NCBI GenBank assembly: GCA_910584405.1
Contig: CAJUAL010000006.1
Coordinates: 62,001-126,000 of the forward strand
Direction of reading: 5' to 3'
Length of the DNA: 64,000 nucleotides
DNA from: an uncultured Vampirovibrio sp.
GTDB taxonomy: Bacteria; Cyanobacteriota; Vampirovibrionia; Gastranaerophilales; Gastranaerophilaceae
The first letter of the stretch is position 1. The number at the start of each line of letters is the position of its first letter. This document shows, one piece after another, positions 7,086 through 15,977 of the stretch. The notes below the pieces were generated by a model. It was not told where the DNA came from. It did no database searches and worked only from the letters and a program-made list of their open reading frames with translations. Made by a program: the position numbers and the translations under genes.

Positions 7086-8315
7086 CTATTCATATCTGAG
7101 TGCGTCAATCGGGTTTAAAAGAGATGCTTTATATGCAGGGTAATATCCGAACCCTATTCCGATTGCGGCAGAAAATCCTAACGATAGAAGGATTGAAGAT
7201 GTTGTTATTGCGACGTTCATCCCGCCAAATTTTTGCATAAGTAATGCTCCGCCAATACCTATTGCAACGCCTATTAAGCCTCCTGATATAGACAGTAAAA
7301 ATGATTCAATCAAAAACTGTATACGAATATCAGATGCTTTAGCACCTATTGCCATACGGATTCCGATTTCTTTTGTTCTTTCGGTAACAGATACAAGCAT
7401 AATATTCATAATACCTATTCCGCCGACAATTAGTGAAACCCCTGCAATTGCACCTAACAAAAGCGACATTGTTTTGGTGGTTGATTTGATTGTTTCTTGC
7501 ATTTCTGCTAAGTTTCTTATTTCAAAGTCGTTATCTTGAGTTTTACCTATATTATGGCGTTGTTTTAAGAGTTCTGTAATATCTTCTTGCGCGATGTTTA
7601 TAACTTCATCATTCTGAGCTTTTACGGCAATCATATTGACTGTTCCCGGGAAATCTGTTCCAAAAACTTTTCTTTGTGCGGTTGTAATCGGGATAAATAC
7701 CATATCATCCTGATCTTGACCCATTCCGCTGGAACCTTTTGTTTTTAATAATCCTACAATTTTAAACGGAATATTTCCTATGCGGATTGTTTTTCCTATC
7801 GGGTCAACATCTCCGAATAGTTCGGTTGATACGGTTTGACCTATTATTGCAACTTTGGTGCTGTTTTTATTGTCTTCGGGGAGAAATCCTCTGCCTGATT
7901 CTATTTCGTAATTTCTTATCATAAAATAAGGCATTGTGGTTCCGCCGACTGTTGTTGACCAGTTTTGGTTTCCGTAAGTCAATTGTTTGCCTTCTGAAGA
8001 GTAAGGTGCAATTGCAAGGATTCCTCGGCATTTTGATTCGATTGCAGCTGCGTCTTTTAAGGTTAATGTCGGACGGGTGCCTGAACCCATTCTAACACCG
8101 CCTGATTTAGCTGAGGCTGAACGTATCATAAGAAGATTACTGCCCATTGATTCCATATCTTTTGCAATCTTTTTGCTTGCTCCCGAACCTACTGCAAGCA
8201 TTATGATTACCGCGCTTACTCCGATTATTATTCCTAAACTTGTCAGGATTGAGCGCATTTTATTTATTCTTAATGATACTGTTGCCATTTTTATTATTGA
8301 TTTTAAATCAAGCAT
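7086..8315 (-). CDS. macB: MacB-type ABC transporter permease
   Basis: A 409-residue FtsX/MacB-family permease. One N-terminal membrane helix (RSILTSLGIIIGVSAVIIMLA) precedes a periplasmic MacB_PCD domain. Three C-terminal helices follow, with the conserved VTERTKEIGIRMAIGAKASDI coupling segment. Last gene of the leftward operon tolC-like, macA-like, two DUF3137-like genes, ATPase, permease. Unlike Enterobacterial MacB, ATPase and permease are separate polypeptides. The complex would drive mechanotransmission export of a peptide, lipoprotein or small molecule through the TolC-like channel. Confidence 0.88.
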   Translation of the reverse strand: MLDLKSIIKMATVSLRINKMRSILTSLGIIIGVSAVIIMLAVGSGASKKIAKDMESMGSNLLMIRSASAKSGGVRMGSGTRPTLTLKDAAAIESKCRGILAIAPYSSEGKQLTYGNQNWSTTVGGTTMPYFMIRNYEIESGRGFLPEDNKNSTKVAIIGQTVSTELFGDVDPIGKTIRIGNIPFKIVGLLKTKGSSGMGQDQDDMVFIPITTAQRKVFGTDFPGTVNMIAVKAQNDEVINIAQEDITELLKQRHNIGKTQDNDFEIRNLAEMQETIKSTTKTMSLLLGAIAGVSLIVGGIGIMNIMLVSVTERTKEIGIRMAIGAKASDIRIQFLIESFLLSISGGLIGVAIGIGGALLMQKFGGMNVAITTSSILLSLGFSAAIGIGFGYYPAYKASLLNPIDALRYE

Positions 8316-8361
8316 TTGTTTTTCCTTTTATTTATGTTACCTTGAGCGGGTATAAAATTTT

Positions 8362-8441
8362 TGTTACCCTGAACTTGATTTAGGGTCTATCAATGCTAAT
8401 TCAATTAATATTGATAGATTCCGGGTCAAGCCCGGAATGAC
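8362..8441. repeat. Dispersed intergenic repeat (ACCCTGAACTTGAT type)
   Basis: The element contains TGTTACCCTGAACTTGATT, AGGGTCTATC and, at its other end, TTCCGGGTCAAGCCCGGAA with TGAC. It has two internal inverted repeats: ACCCT/AGGGT and TTCCGGG/CCCGGAA. A second copy, interrupted by another repeat, lies at 56733-56863. It fills the spacer between the ABC ATPase and permease genes within one operon. Confidence 0.65.
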
Positions 8442-8442
8442 A

Positions 8443-9159
8443 TTATGTTTCTCTGTTGCGGTGAGAAAGCCATTTGTCTTTTGGTTCATCTAAAACGATA
8501 TTGCCATCTTTGAATTTTAATACTCGTTTTGTATATTCTGCAATATCGGGTTCGTGGGTTACAAGTACAATTGTTTTACCCATTTCTTCGTTTAGGCGTA
8601 CGAAAAACTCCATAACTTCAATACTTGTTCTTGTATCCAAATTACCTGTAGGCTCATCGGCTAAAATCAATGGAGCATCATTTACTATTGCACGTGCAAT
8701 AGCAACACGCTGCTGCTGACCGCCTGACATTTGATTTGGCATATGGTCTTCTCTGTTTTTCAGGCCGACGATATTTAATGCCCATTTAGCCCGTTCAATC
8801 CGTTCTTCTTCGGGGATTCCTTTATAAATCATTGGAAGACATACATTATCAAGCGCTGATGTCCTTGATATCAGGTTAAAACCTTGGAATATAAATCCGA
8901 TTTTTTCGCATCTGACCATTGCAAGCCTGTTATTATCAAGGTTAAGCATATCCTCTCCGTCAAGATAATAACTGCCTGACGTCGGTTTATCAAGTGTTCC
9001 GAGCATATTCATACAGGTTGATTTGCCTGAGCCTGAAGTTCCCATTATGGCAACAAATTCACCTTTTTTTATGCCAAAAGATACATCGTTTAACGCGTTA
9101 AACGAATCTTCGCCTGTTTGGTATGTTTTTATTGCATGTTTTACTTCAATTAAATCCAT
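8443..9159 (-). CDS. ABC transporter ATP-binding protein (MacB/LolD type)
   Basis: A 238-residue nucleotide-binding domain that powers the neighbouring permease. Walker A is GTSGSGKST (about residues 40-48), the Q-loop is FIFQGFNLI, the signature is MSGGQQQRVAIARAI, Walker B with catalytic Glu is LILADEPTGNLD, and the switch is VTHEPDIA. The family is LolD/MacB-like, consistent with the macA-like and tolC-like genes upstream. The DUF3137-like gene ends two bases before it begins. Confidence 0.92.
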   Translation of the reverse strand: MDLIEVKHAIKTYQTGEDSFNALNDVSFGIKKGEFVAIMGTSGSGKSTCMNMLGTLDKPTSGSYYLDGEDMLNLDNNRLAMVRCEKIGFIFQGFNLISRTSALDNVCLPMIYKGIPEEERIERAKWALNIVGLKNREDHMPNQMSGGQQQRVAIARAIVNDAPLILADEPTGNLDTRTSIEVMEFFVRLNEEMGKTIVLVTHEPDIAEYTKRVLKFKDGNIVLDEPKDKWLSHRNRET

Positions 9160-9161
9160 AG

Positions 9162-10223
9162 TTATAATCCTGTATTTTCGTTTAGCTTAAAGTGGTCAAT
9201 TATTTCATGAATGGAATTTAATTCATCATAAAATTCTTCTATTGATTTATTTGAGCCTAAAGGTTGAAAAATACTGCCAAGTTCAAATAAATCTTTTTTT
9301 GTTGGTATTGCAAACATTATATTATCATCAAAAAATGAACATTTAATACCCTTTGTTCCAAAAGATGTTTCTAAAGATTTTAACCTGTCCATAAATGTTG
9401 TAGTTAAAAGATAACGAGCTTCAACTTGGTCTTTTGTGTATACATTAAATCGTTTATCAAAAGAAACATCTTCAAGATTTACATCTTTCATTGCATTTTT
9501 TTCAACAAACAATGCTATTGAAATACCGGCAAGTATAATTATAGCTATAATTGGGAATTTTATATCAAGCAATATACATATTCCGCATAACATAATGCAA
9601 TAAAGTCCGATAAAGACTTTAGTGAAATTAGAATTTGGCGGATAGTTCCTTATATTATTATCACCTTTTGTTGTTACAAGTGTTTCTGCTAAGATTTTTT
9701 TGTTTGATTTGAAGGAAATAATTACACCTTTAAATACTGTAAATTTGAAATTTTTAACTTCTATAATGAGTTTTGTTTCGCTGATTGTATATTCTACATT
9801 TTTGTATTTTCCCATTATAACGTCATCGGTTTTTTCATATGTATATTTACAAAATAAGTTGCTATCTTTTAATAAATAATAAGGAAATCCCAGTCCTTCA
9901 TTTCCGGTAATCAAATTATAATTTCTCAGTATATTAGATTTACATTTTTCTTTTAGAAAATTTTTAAACTTTTTATCTTCAACAAAAAAATTACAGAAAA
10001 AATAAATTATACCTGCCAGCAAGATTATTGAAAACAATACGAAGATAAAAGGAGCTGGTCGCAGCATACTTATGGTTATTTTAAAAAAGACGCATAACCC
10101 AAGAATTGACGTAAGCTGAATGGAAAACCATCTTAAAAGATATTTTTTGCGTTCGTCTTCATATTCTGCAAGTTTTATTGTTAATTCATTAACAAATTCT
10201 CTTTTATTTTTTATATTTTCCAT
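9162..10223 (-). CDS. DUF3137-like membrane protein (copy 2)
   Basis: A 353-residue protein with two hydrophobic helix pairs (about 30-80 and 195-245). A cytoplasmic-looking domain contains KTDDVIMGKYKNVEYTISETKLI and VFKGVIISFKSNKKILAETLVTTKG. This matches my recollection of DUF3137-type proteins, whose role is unknown. The C-terminal 80 residues (from YLLTTTFMDRL) are almost identical to the upstream neighbour, including 94 identical nucleotides, while the membrane portions have diverged. Its place inside the MacAB-TolC operon suggests an accessory role in that exporter. Confidence 0.6.
   Translation of the reverse strand: MENIKNKREFVNELTIKLAEYEDERKKYLLRWFSIQLTSILGLCVFFKITISMLRPAPFIFVLFSIILLAGIIYFFCNFFVEDKKFKNFLKEKCKSNILRNYNLITGNEGLGFPYYLLKDSNLFCKYTYEKTDDVIMGKYKNVEYTISETKLIIEVKNFKFTVFKGVIISFKSNKKILAETLVTTKGDNNIRNYPPNSNFTKVFIGLYCIMLCGICILLDIKFPIIAIIILAGISIALFVEKNAMKDVNLEDVSFDKRFNVYTKDQVEARYLLTTTFMDRLKSLETSFGTKGIKCSFFDDNIMFAIPTKKDLFELGSIFQPLGSNKSIEEFYDELNSIHEIIDHFKLNENTGL
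9307..9400. repeat. 94-bp identical segment shared by adjacent paralogues (copy A)
   Basis: Bases 9307-9400 are identical to 10371-10464. A single mismatch at the next base is followed by another 12 matching bases. The segment encodes the conserved C-terminal block around SFGTKGIKCSFFDDNIMF in both DUF3137-like genes. Identity this strict inside otherwise diverged paralogues indicates recent gene conversion or purifying selection. Confidence 0.85.
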
Positions 10224-10225
10224 AA

Positions 10226-11374
10226 TTATAATCCGGTGTTCTCGTTTAGCTTAAAGTGGTCAATCATTTGTTGAATTGATTCAAGCTCGTTGTAAAATTC
10301 TTCAATCTGTTTTTGTGATTTTAAAGAATGATATAGACTGCCAAGTTCGAATAAATCCTTTTTAGTCGGGATTGCAAACATTATATTATCATCAAAAAAT
10401 GAACATTTAATACCCTTTGTTCCAAAAGATGTTTCTAAAGATTTTAACCTGTCCATAAATGTTGGAGTTAAAAGATATCTTGCTTCAACCTGATTTTTTG
10501 AAGATACATTATATAACTTTTCAAAATCTGCATCTTCAAGCTTTATTTTTTGATACTTAATTTCTTCTGTTTCATATTTTTTCTTTTTTGCTAATATATA
10601 ATATAGGTGAATTGAATACGCGCAAACAAACAAAAATCCGAAAGATATCAACATAATTTTGCCGGTAGTATCTTTTGCCACTAAGATCGCGAACAACAAC
10701 ATTATGAGTATATAAATAACTATGAATACCAGAACTACAGTTTTTACATAAGAAGAAACTTTATCAATAAACTGTTTTAAATCAATATGTTTAGGGGTTA
10801 TAATAGTTTGAGCACCAATTTTTTTATTTGACGGAAATGAGATTATTACACCTTTAAATACGACATAAGTTTTTTCTTTGTCTTCACTCCGTTCTACTCT
10901 AATCAACTCCGTTTCGGTAAGCGTAAATTCAACTCCCTTATAACACCCCGTTATAACATCGTCTGTTTTTTGATGTGTAAATTCCGGAAACAGTTCACAA
11001 TCTTCTAACATAAATTTAGAGATTTTTCCCCGGCTGGATATTTTTAGGTTTAGCGCCTTTGTAACATTTTTATAATGGCATTTCTTTTTTAGAAATTTCT
11101 TAAAATTTTTATCTGCAACTTTAAACTCAGAGAAGATATTAAACATTATACCTGCAACAATTGCAATGATAATCCAAAATTCTTTGAGTTTAGCCAGCTC
11201 CTGTATTGAAGCATTTGTATACTTATATAGAAATATTAAAAATATAACAAGCAGAGATATTTTTAACAATTGTATAAGTATGAACTTAAATAATCTCTTT
11301 CTACGTTCGTTTTCATATTCTGAAAGTTTTATTGTAATTTTATTTACAAATTCTTTTTTATTTGTTGTTGTCAT
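10226..11374 (-). CDS. DUF3137-like membrane protein (copy 1)
   Basis: A 382-residue paralogue of the following gene with the same layout. It has an N-terminal charged segment (KKEFVNKITIKLSEYENERRK), two N-terminal membrane helices, a soluble domain with KTDDVITGCYKGVEFTLTETELI and VFKGVIISFPSNKKIGAQT, two more helices, and the shared C-terminal block. It lies between the macA-like gene (23 bases upstream) and copy 2 (2-base gap), so it is very likely co-transcribed with the exporter. Function unknown. Confidence 0.6.
   Translation of the reverse strand: MTTTNKKEFVNKITIKLSEYENERRKRLFKFILIQLLKISLLVIFLIFLYKYTNASIQELAKLKEFWIIIAIVAGIMFNIFSEFKVADKNFKKFLKKKCHYKNVTKALNLKISSRGKISKFMLEDCELFPEFTHQKTDDVITGCYKGVEFTLTETELIRVERSEDKEKTYVVFKGVIISFPSNKKIGAQTIITPKHIDLKQFIDKVSSYVKTVVLVFIVIYILIMLLFAILVAKDTTGKIMLISFGFLFVCAYSIHLYYILAKKKKYETEEIKYQKIKLEDADFEKLYNVSSKNQVEARYLLTPTFMDRLKSLETSFGTKGIKCSFFDDNIMFAIPTKKDLFELGSLYHSLKSQKQIEEFYNELESIQQMIDHFKLNENTGL
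10371..10464. repeat. 94-bp identical segment shared by adjacent paralogues (copy B)
   Basis: Partner of 9307-9400. Same orientation and same reading frame, in the C-terminal coding part of the upstream DUF3137-like gene. Recombination between the two direct copies would fuse the genes and delete about 1.06 kb. Confidence 0.85.
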
Positions 11375-11397
11375 ATTTATCCTTTTGTTTTTTTATC

Positions 11398-12594
11398 TTA
11401 TCTGAACATTCCAGGAGGTCCGCCTCGGCGGTTATTTGAAGGTTTATTGTTTTGTTTTCTTCTGCCTGATGAGCCGATTATAACATCCTCTCCGACTTTT
11501 AGACTGTCAGATATTATTTCAACGTTTGAATCGTCACTTGAGCCTTGTTTGATATCAATTCTTGACGGTTTTCCTTTTGCTAAAATCCAGATACCTTGAT
11601 TTTTATATTTTTGTCCATTTGTTTCAGGAGAAAATTTTAGTGCAATACTTGGGGCACACAAAACATTTTCACTGCGTTTTGTTATTATTGAAACATTGGC
11701 GGTCATTCCGGGTTTTAGTTTTAAGTCTTCGTTGCTTACGCTGACAATTACTGTGTAAGTTACAACGTTTGATGTTGTTGTGGAATCAAGTCTTACCTGG
11801 GTAACTTTCCCGTAAAATGTGCTGTCAGGGTAGCCGTCAAGGGTGTATTCAACATCTTGACCTTCTTTAACTTGTCCGATATCGGCTTCGGAAACGTTAA
11901 CTTCAATTTGCATTTTTGTTAAGTCCTGAGCGATTTTGAACAGTTCAGGAGCTTGGAAGCTTGCAGCAACCGGCTGACCGACGTCAATATCACGGGAAAT
12001 TATTGTTCCGTCAACGGGTGCTATAATTTTTGTATAGCCAAGGTTTGTCATTGCAGTGTTGTAGCTTGCTCTGGCTTGCGCGATTGAGGCTCGTTGAGCA
12101 CCTATTGCGGCTTTTTGGGCAAGGTAATCACTTTCTGCCTGATCAAGTTCACTTCTTGCAATGAAGTTTTTTGCATAAAGGTTTTTATAACGATTGTAAG
12201 TCTTTTCTGCCATAACAAGTTGTGCGTTCAGTTTTGCAAGGTTTGCCTGTGCGTTGTTTATTTGTGCGGTGTTTTGGTCAACTGCCGCTTGAAAGTTTGC
12301 AGGGTCGATTTGGGCTAGTAATTGTCCTTTTTTAACTTCTGAGTTAAAGTCTACATAAATTTCTTTCATCAGACCTGAAACCGTTGAACCTACACTTACA
12401 ATGTTGACAGGATTAATTGTCCCCGATGCTTCTACAACATCTGTTATTGTACATTTTGTCAGCTTTTCGGTTTGGTAGGTAACTTTATTGGCATTTAAAT
12501 TTGCACAAAATCCTGCACCTAAAACAAGCGCTATTGAAATAGGAATTATTATACGTTTTTTTAAGTATTTTTGTTTAATAGTTTGTATATCCAT
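11398..12594 (-). CDS. macA: MacA-type periplasmic adaptor protein
   Basis: A 398-residue membrane-fusion protein. It has one N-terminal anchor helix (IIIPISIALVLGAGFCANL) and a lipoyl half-motif VEASGTINPVNIVSVGSTVSG. A long alpha-hairpin rich in A, Q and N (NTAQINNAQANLAKLNAQL to ARASYNTAMTNLGYT) docks with TolC, followed by the second lipoyl half IIAPVDGTIISRDIDVGQ and a beta-barrel. It ends with a low-complexity QNNKPSNNRRGGPPGMF tail. One base separates its ATG from the stop of the TolC-like gene. It bridges the inner-membrane MacB and the outer-membrane channel. Confidence 0.9.
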   Translation of the reverse strand: MDIQTIKQKYLKKRIIIPISIALVLGAGFCANLNANKVTYQTEKLTKCTITDVVEASGTINPVNIVSVGSTVSGLMKEIYVDFNSEVKKGQLLAQIDPANFQAAVDQNTAQINNAQANLAKLNAQLVMAEKTYNRYKNLYAKNFIARSELDQAESDYLAQKAAIGAQRASIAQARASYNTAMTNLGYTKIIAPVDGTIISRDIDVGQPVAASFQAPELFKIAQDLTKMQIEVNVSEADIGQVKEGQDVEYTLDGYPDSTFYGKVTQVRLDSTTTSNVVTYTVIVSVSNEDLKLKPGMTANVSIITKRSENVLCAPSIALKFSPETNGQKYKNQGIWILAKGKPSRIDIKQGSSDDSNVEIISDSLKVGEDVIIGSSGRRKQNNKPSNNRRGGPPGMFR

Positions 12595-12595
12595 A

Positions 12596-14056
12596 TTATT
12601 TTCCTTCCAGAGTTACCGTTACTTCTTGCGGAAGCGAGATAACACTTTCTAAATTGGCTCTTGCAACATTGTATTTATAAATAGTTTCAATATAAGAACA
12701 TTGAGCGTTGTTATAATTTACTTTAGCGTCCTGCAATTGAATGTAATCGCCTAAACCTACATAGTACCTGCCTTCTGCAAGTTCGTAGTTTTCGAGTGTC
12801 TGACGAACTTTTACTGCAAGAAGCGGAATTTGTTTTTCAAGTTCAATCATATTTATGTATGCGTTTTGAACTTCAAAATAGATATCCTGATTAAGTTGAT
12901 TTAGTGCGTTTTCTGCTATATCAACCTGAAATTTTGCAGCATCAACCTGTGATTTTTGCGCCATAATGTTAACAGATGATGACAAATTTAAACCTACATT
13001 AAAAGAATTTGTGTTGTTTGTGTCGCGGAATCCGTAACCTGCGTTGGCTGATAATGACGGGTAGTAGTTTCTTTTTGTGTATAAAAGATTTTCTTTAACT
13101 GCATCAACGGTTGAATTGTATGCCTTTAAGTCGGCACGGTTTTTGTATGCCATATTCATACATTCTTCAAAGGTGTATGGAAAATCTGTTAACTTGTAAT
13201 CAGTTAACACTTCAAGTTTTTCGACTGATGAAATAAGTTTGGCATCGTTTACGTTAATGGGTATATAATTTGCATCTTCTCCGGATGGTTTTGTAATATG
13301 AGCCAAATCAACCGGAGCAACGTTGTCTTCAATGTTAAAGTTTTCTGTACCAGAGATAGAGTATGTCGGGGCTTTTGTCAGGTACATTGCATTATTTAAG
13401 TTAACAAGCGAGTTTTTGTAGGCGTTTTCGGATTTTATAAGTTGAATTTTTGAGTCGCTTAATGTAACTTCTGCGTTAACAAGGTCGATTTTTGATTTTA
13501 TGCCTTCATCATAATACGCTTTTGTGCGCAGGTAGTTTCGTTCGTTAATATCAACATAAGCTTTATTAATCAGAACTGTTGCACGGGCGGCAAGAACTTC
13601 ATAGTATCTTTGTTTAACCGCAAAAGTTGTTTCTCTGACTGTGTTGTCAAAATAGTATTGATCAGCAATCAGGTAAAATTTTTGCATTTTAATTCTTGCG
13701 TTTGTTCTGCCAAAGTTCCATAAAAGCTGGTTTAAAGTTGTTTCAATTGAGTAAGCATTTGTTGAGGTGTTTCTTATTTTGGAATGAGAATCGTTAAGAT
13801 TATATCCTGTTCCGACACCAAGCGTCGGGAAAAATTCAGAACGGGCAATATTTACGTTTGCTTTGGATATTCCCCAGTTGTAGCGGGCGTTTTTTATTGC
13901 GGGGTTGTTATTTAGGGCAATAGAGATGCAATCTTTTAGTGACAGCACGGAACCCTGCTCAACTTTTATATCATCAATCGCGATTGCAGGAGTTACGGTT
14001 AAGCATAATAGTACAAATAAGTTTACTGCAGTGTGTTTTAAGTTTAAAATCCTCAT
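12596..14056 (-). CDS. TolC-family outer membrane efflux protein
   Basis: A 486-residue OEP-family channel. The signal peptide is LNLKHTAVNLFVLLCLTVTPAIA with cleavage before IDD. Two OEP repeats follow, each opening with L-ALxNNPAI/AYKNRADLKAYN-type helices; the second half starts FTFEECMNMAYKNRADL. Many coiled-coil Gln/Asn/Ala stretches are present. It heads the exporter operon. The gap to the divergently oriented upstream DNA (14057-14113) is short. Its presence implies an outer membrane. Confidence 0.9.
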   Translation of the reverse strand: MRILNLKHTAVNLFVLLCLTVTPAIAIDDIKVEQGSVLSLKDCISIALNNNPAIKNARYNWGISKANVNIARSEFFPTLGVGTGYNLNDSHSKIRNTSTNAYSIETTLNQLLWNFGRTNARIKMQKFYLIADQYYFDNTVRETTFAVKQRYYEVLAARATVLINKAYVDINERNYLRTKAYYDEGIKSKIDLVNAEVTLSDSKIQLIKSENAYKNSLVNLNNAMYLTKAPTYSISGTENFNIEDNVAPVDLAHITKPSGEDANYIPINVNDAKLISSVEKLEVLTDYKLTDFPYTFEECMNMAYKNRADLKAYNSTVDAVKENLLYTKRNYYPSLSANAGYGFRDTNNTNSFNVGLNLSSSVNIMAQKSQVDAAKFQVDIAENALNQLNQDIYFEVQNAYINMIELEKQIPLLAVKVRQTLENYELAEGRYYVGLGDYIQLQDAKVNYNNAQCSYIETIYKYNVARANLESVISLPQEVTVTLEGK

Positions 14057-14113
14057 AACCTAAAAACGATTAAACTATTAATTTGTTCATTTGAAATCAT
14101 TCATCAGGGGTAA

Positions 14114-15205
14114 TTATAGGATTTCGTCTGCGCTTGCAAGAAATTCAAGTAAACTTACGACTTTAGTTTTGCCTCCTGTTGCAATTAATCCTTGTTTTAG
14201 TCCTAAAACACACGCAGGACAAGTTGTTATAACAAAATTGGCGTTTGCTTTTTTGATATTTTCTGCTTTTTTCTTGGAAAGTTTTAGTGAAAGTTCTCTG
14301 TTTTTGACGGCGAAACTTCCTGCAAATCCGCAGCAGGAGTCATAATCATCCATTTCTATATAGTTTACGTTTTCGCAATTTTCTAAAATCTTTGTTAAAA
14401 AGTAATCATTTTTAAGGTGGCAGGGTTTGTGAAAAGTTACGGTTATGTTTTTTTTGAATCGGAATTTTATTCCTTTTAGTGCGATTAAATTCCCCCAGTT
14501 CACGGATTTGTCATCAGGAACGGTTTTAATTTCCGGGAAATATTTTGAATACTCTGAAATTGTACTTTCACAGCTTGCGCAGTCTGTAATCAGGTAATCA
14601 AAATCACCTTTTAGCAGTTCAGAATTATATTTTGCAGCTTGTTTGAATCTTTCTAAGTTTCCTTCTGATAAAAATGGCAGTCCGCAGCATTCAAAATTCG
14701 GTTCAAGGATTTCTATCGGGTGTTTTTTAAAAATTTTGTTTAAATAATTATCCGTGCGCGGACAAATTTTGTTTACACAACCTTTGAAATATATGACTTT
14801 TACCCCGTTTTTTGTAGATTTTTCAGGTCTGAAAGGTTTTGAGATTATTTGTCCGAATTTTAAAAATGTTCCGAAAACATACTTACTCATAAGGAAGTTG
14901 ATGATTTTGCTCCAAAAAGTTGAGCGCATATATTCATATTTTGCGACGCTTAAAATTTGTGTTACATCAATTCCGCTCGGGCAAAATTTGTTACATTTTC
15001 CGCATTTTAGACACATATCAATGTATTTGTTTATGTTTTTTGAGAGTTTAAGTCTGCCGGTTGCGACCCCGTGAAGCATTATAAATTTGCCTTTGCTTAC
15101 GACACATTCATTTTGGGTAAGTTCAAATAACGGACAAGCTGACTGGCACAGTCCGCATTTTGAACATTTATTTAAGTCTGCTTCAAAATCTTTTAAACAC
15201 TTCAT
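14114..15205 (-). CDS. (Fe-S)-binding protein, glycolate oxidase GlcF-like
   Basis: A 363-residue iron-sulfur and CCG-domain protein. Two 4Fe-4S ferredoxin motifs are visible: CSKCGLCQSACP (about 14-25) and CLKCGKCNKFCP (about 65-76). Two cysteine-rich CCG domains follow: FKGCVNKICPR...FECCGLPFLSEGN and TFHKPCHLKNDY...DSCCGFAGSF. This is the GlcF/GlpC/LutA layout, in which the subunit passes electrons from a flavin dehydrogenase to quinone. No partner flavoprotein (GlcD/LldD) lies beside it here, so the substrate is undetermined. Confidence 0.85.
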   Translation of the reverse strand: MKCLKDFEADLNKCSKCGLCQSACPLFELTQNECVVSKGKFIMLHGVATGRLKLSKNINKYIDMCLKCGKCNKFCPSGIDVTQILSVAKYEYMRSTFWSKIINFLMSKYVFGTFLKFGQIISKPFRPEKSTKNGVKVIYFKGCVNKICPRTDNYLNKIFKKHPIEILEPNFECCGLPFLSEGNLERFKQAAKYNSELLKGDFDYLITDCASCESTISEYSKYFPEIKTVPDDKSVNWGNLIALKGIKFRFKKNITVTFHKPCHLKNDYFLTKILENCENVNYIEMDDYDSCCGFAGSFAVKNRELSLKLSKKKAENIKKANANFVITTCPACVLGLKQGLIATGGKTKVVSLLEFLASADEIL

Positions 15206-15492
15206 AACAAGATATTAGCACAAACGAGTGGCAGAGTTGAGCCTGCGGAAAAATTAAAATTTTTCTCGCAAGCTCCCGGGGACGGTGTCAAGCCGGATTG
15301 TGTGCTATCCCGCACACGATCCGGCTTTCACACACCTTAGGTCGTATACGGGAAAACTTCAAAATTTGTCAATTTTGAGTTTTTCCGTATACTCTATATT
15401 TGTTACAAAATTTTAATAATTGAGGACGGATTATTAAACTTTTTATTAAAAATAGCCGATAAAACTAATAACTGAAAATAAGAGGATTCAAC
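15206..15492. other. Divergent intergenic region with two large hairpins
   Basis: 287 bases between divergent starts, so the hairpins cannot be simple terminators of these two genes. Hairpin A (15290-15327) pairs AAGCCGGAT-T-GTGTGC with GCACAC-G-ATCCGGCTT around a 6-base loop. Hairpin B (15344-15392) pairs GTATACGG...CAAAATT with AATTTTG...CCGTATAC over about 22 bp with a bulge. A GC-rich GAGCCTGCGG/CTCGCAAGCTCCCGG patch precedes them. It looks like a miniature mobile or REP-type element or a structured RNA. An AAGAGGA site for the 15493 gene lies at the right end. Confidence 0.5.
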
Positions 15493-15777
15493 ATGGCAGA
15501 TAATTTTACATTTAACAGACCCTACAAACCCTTCGGAATGAATGTACAAGTTCCTGAACGTACGATTCAGCAGGCAGGACAGACTTTGGAAGAACTTGTG
15601 AAAGCTCCGACAGCGCCATTGTTTGAGTTTTTGGAAGAGAATGAAGGCGTCTTTAACGGGGACGTTGCGTTTGAGATAAATAAAACTGTTGCTCAAAACT
15701 TTACGATTGGTTCTGCAATGAGAATTGAAGATGAAAAAGTAAACGGACGCAACCCAAGCTTTGATATGCACTTTTAG
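15493..15777 (+). CDS. Unknown small protein
   Basis: A 94-residue protein with no signal peptide or membrane helix. It begins MADNFTFNRPYKPFGMNVQVPERTIQ, has an amphipathic middle (AGQTLEELVKAPTAPLFEFLEENEG) and ends in IGSAMRIEDEKVNGRNPSFDMHF. The start is supported by AAGAGGA seven bases upstream. I do not recognise it. An antisense frame across the same region has no ribosome site. It is separated from both neighbours by long non-coding stretches, so it is probably its own transcription unit. Confidence 0.6.
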   Translation: MADNFTFNRPYKPFGMNVQVPERTIQQAGQTLEELVKAPTAPLFEFLEENEGVFNGDVAFEINKTVAQNFTIGSAMRIEDEKVNGRNPSFDMHF

Positions 15778-15977
15778 CCTGCCGAGGTCCTCGCCGGACG
15801 GGGTACTGAGTTACAAACTGTTTTGTGATTTGTAAGATAATGTGTATTTTTAAGTGTGAATGGTGGCGTTTTATGCGAGGCGGTAAATAGTTCGAAATTT
15901 TATTCCACTGTTGGCTATTGTAAAAAATTTTAATTTATTTTTTATAATATGTTATAGTTAAATGTGGAGGAAATTTT
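15778..15977. other. Non-coding stretch with possible promoter
   Basis: 200 bases. The left end is GC-rich (CCGAGG-T-CCTCG mini-hairpin); the right end is AT-rich. TATAAT at 15943-15948 could be the -10 of the thioredoxin-ccdA unit, but the nearest -35-like TTGTAA is 19 bases away. GTGGAGG is the ribosome site for the gene at 15978. Nothing else is recognised. Confidence 0.35.

Noticed and set aside
15403..15771. 122-codon minus-strand ORF opposite the gene at 15493
   Set aside because: No ribosome site and no recognisable domain; the plus-strand frame has AAGAGGA and protein-like composition.
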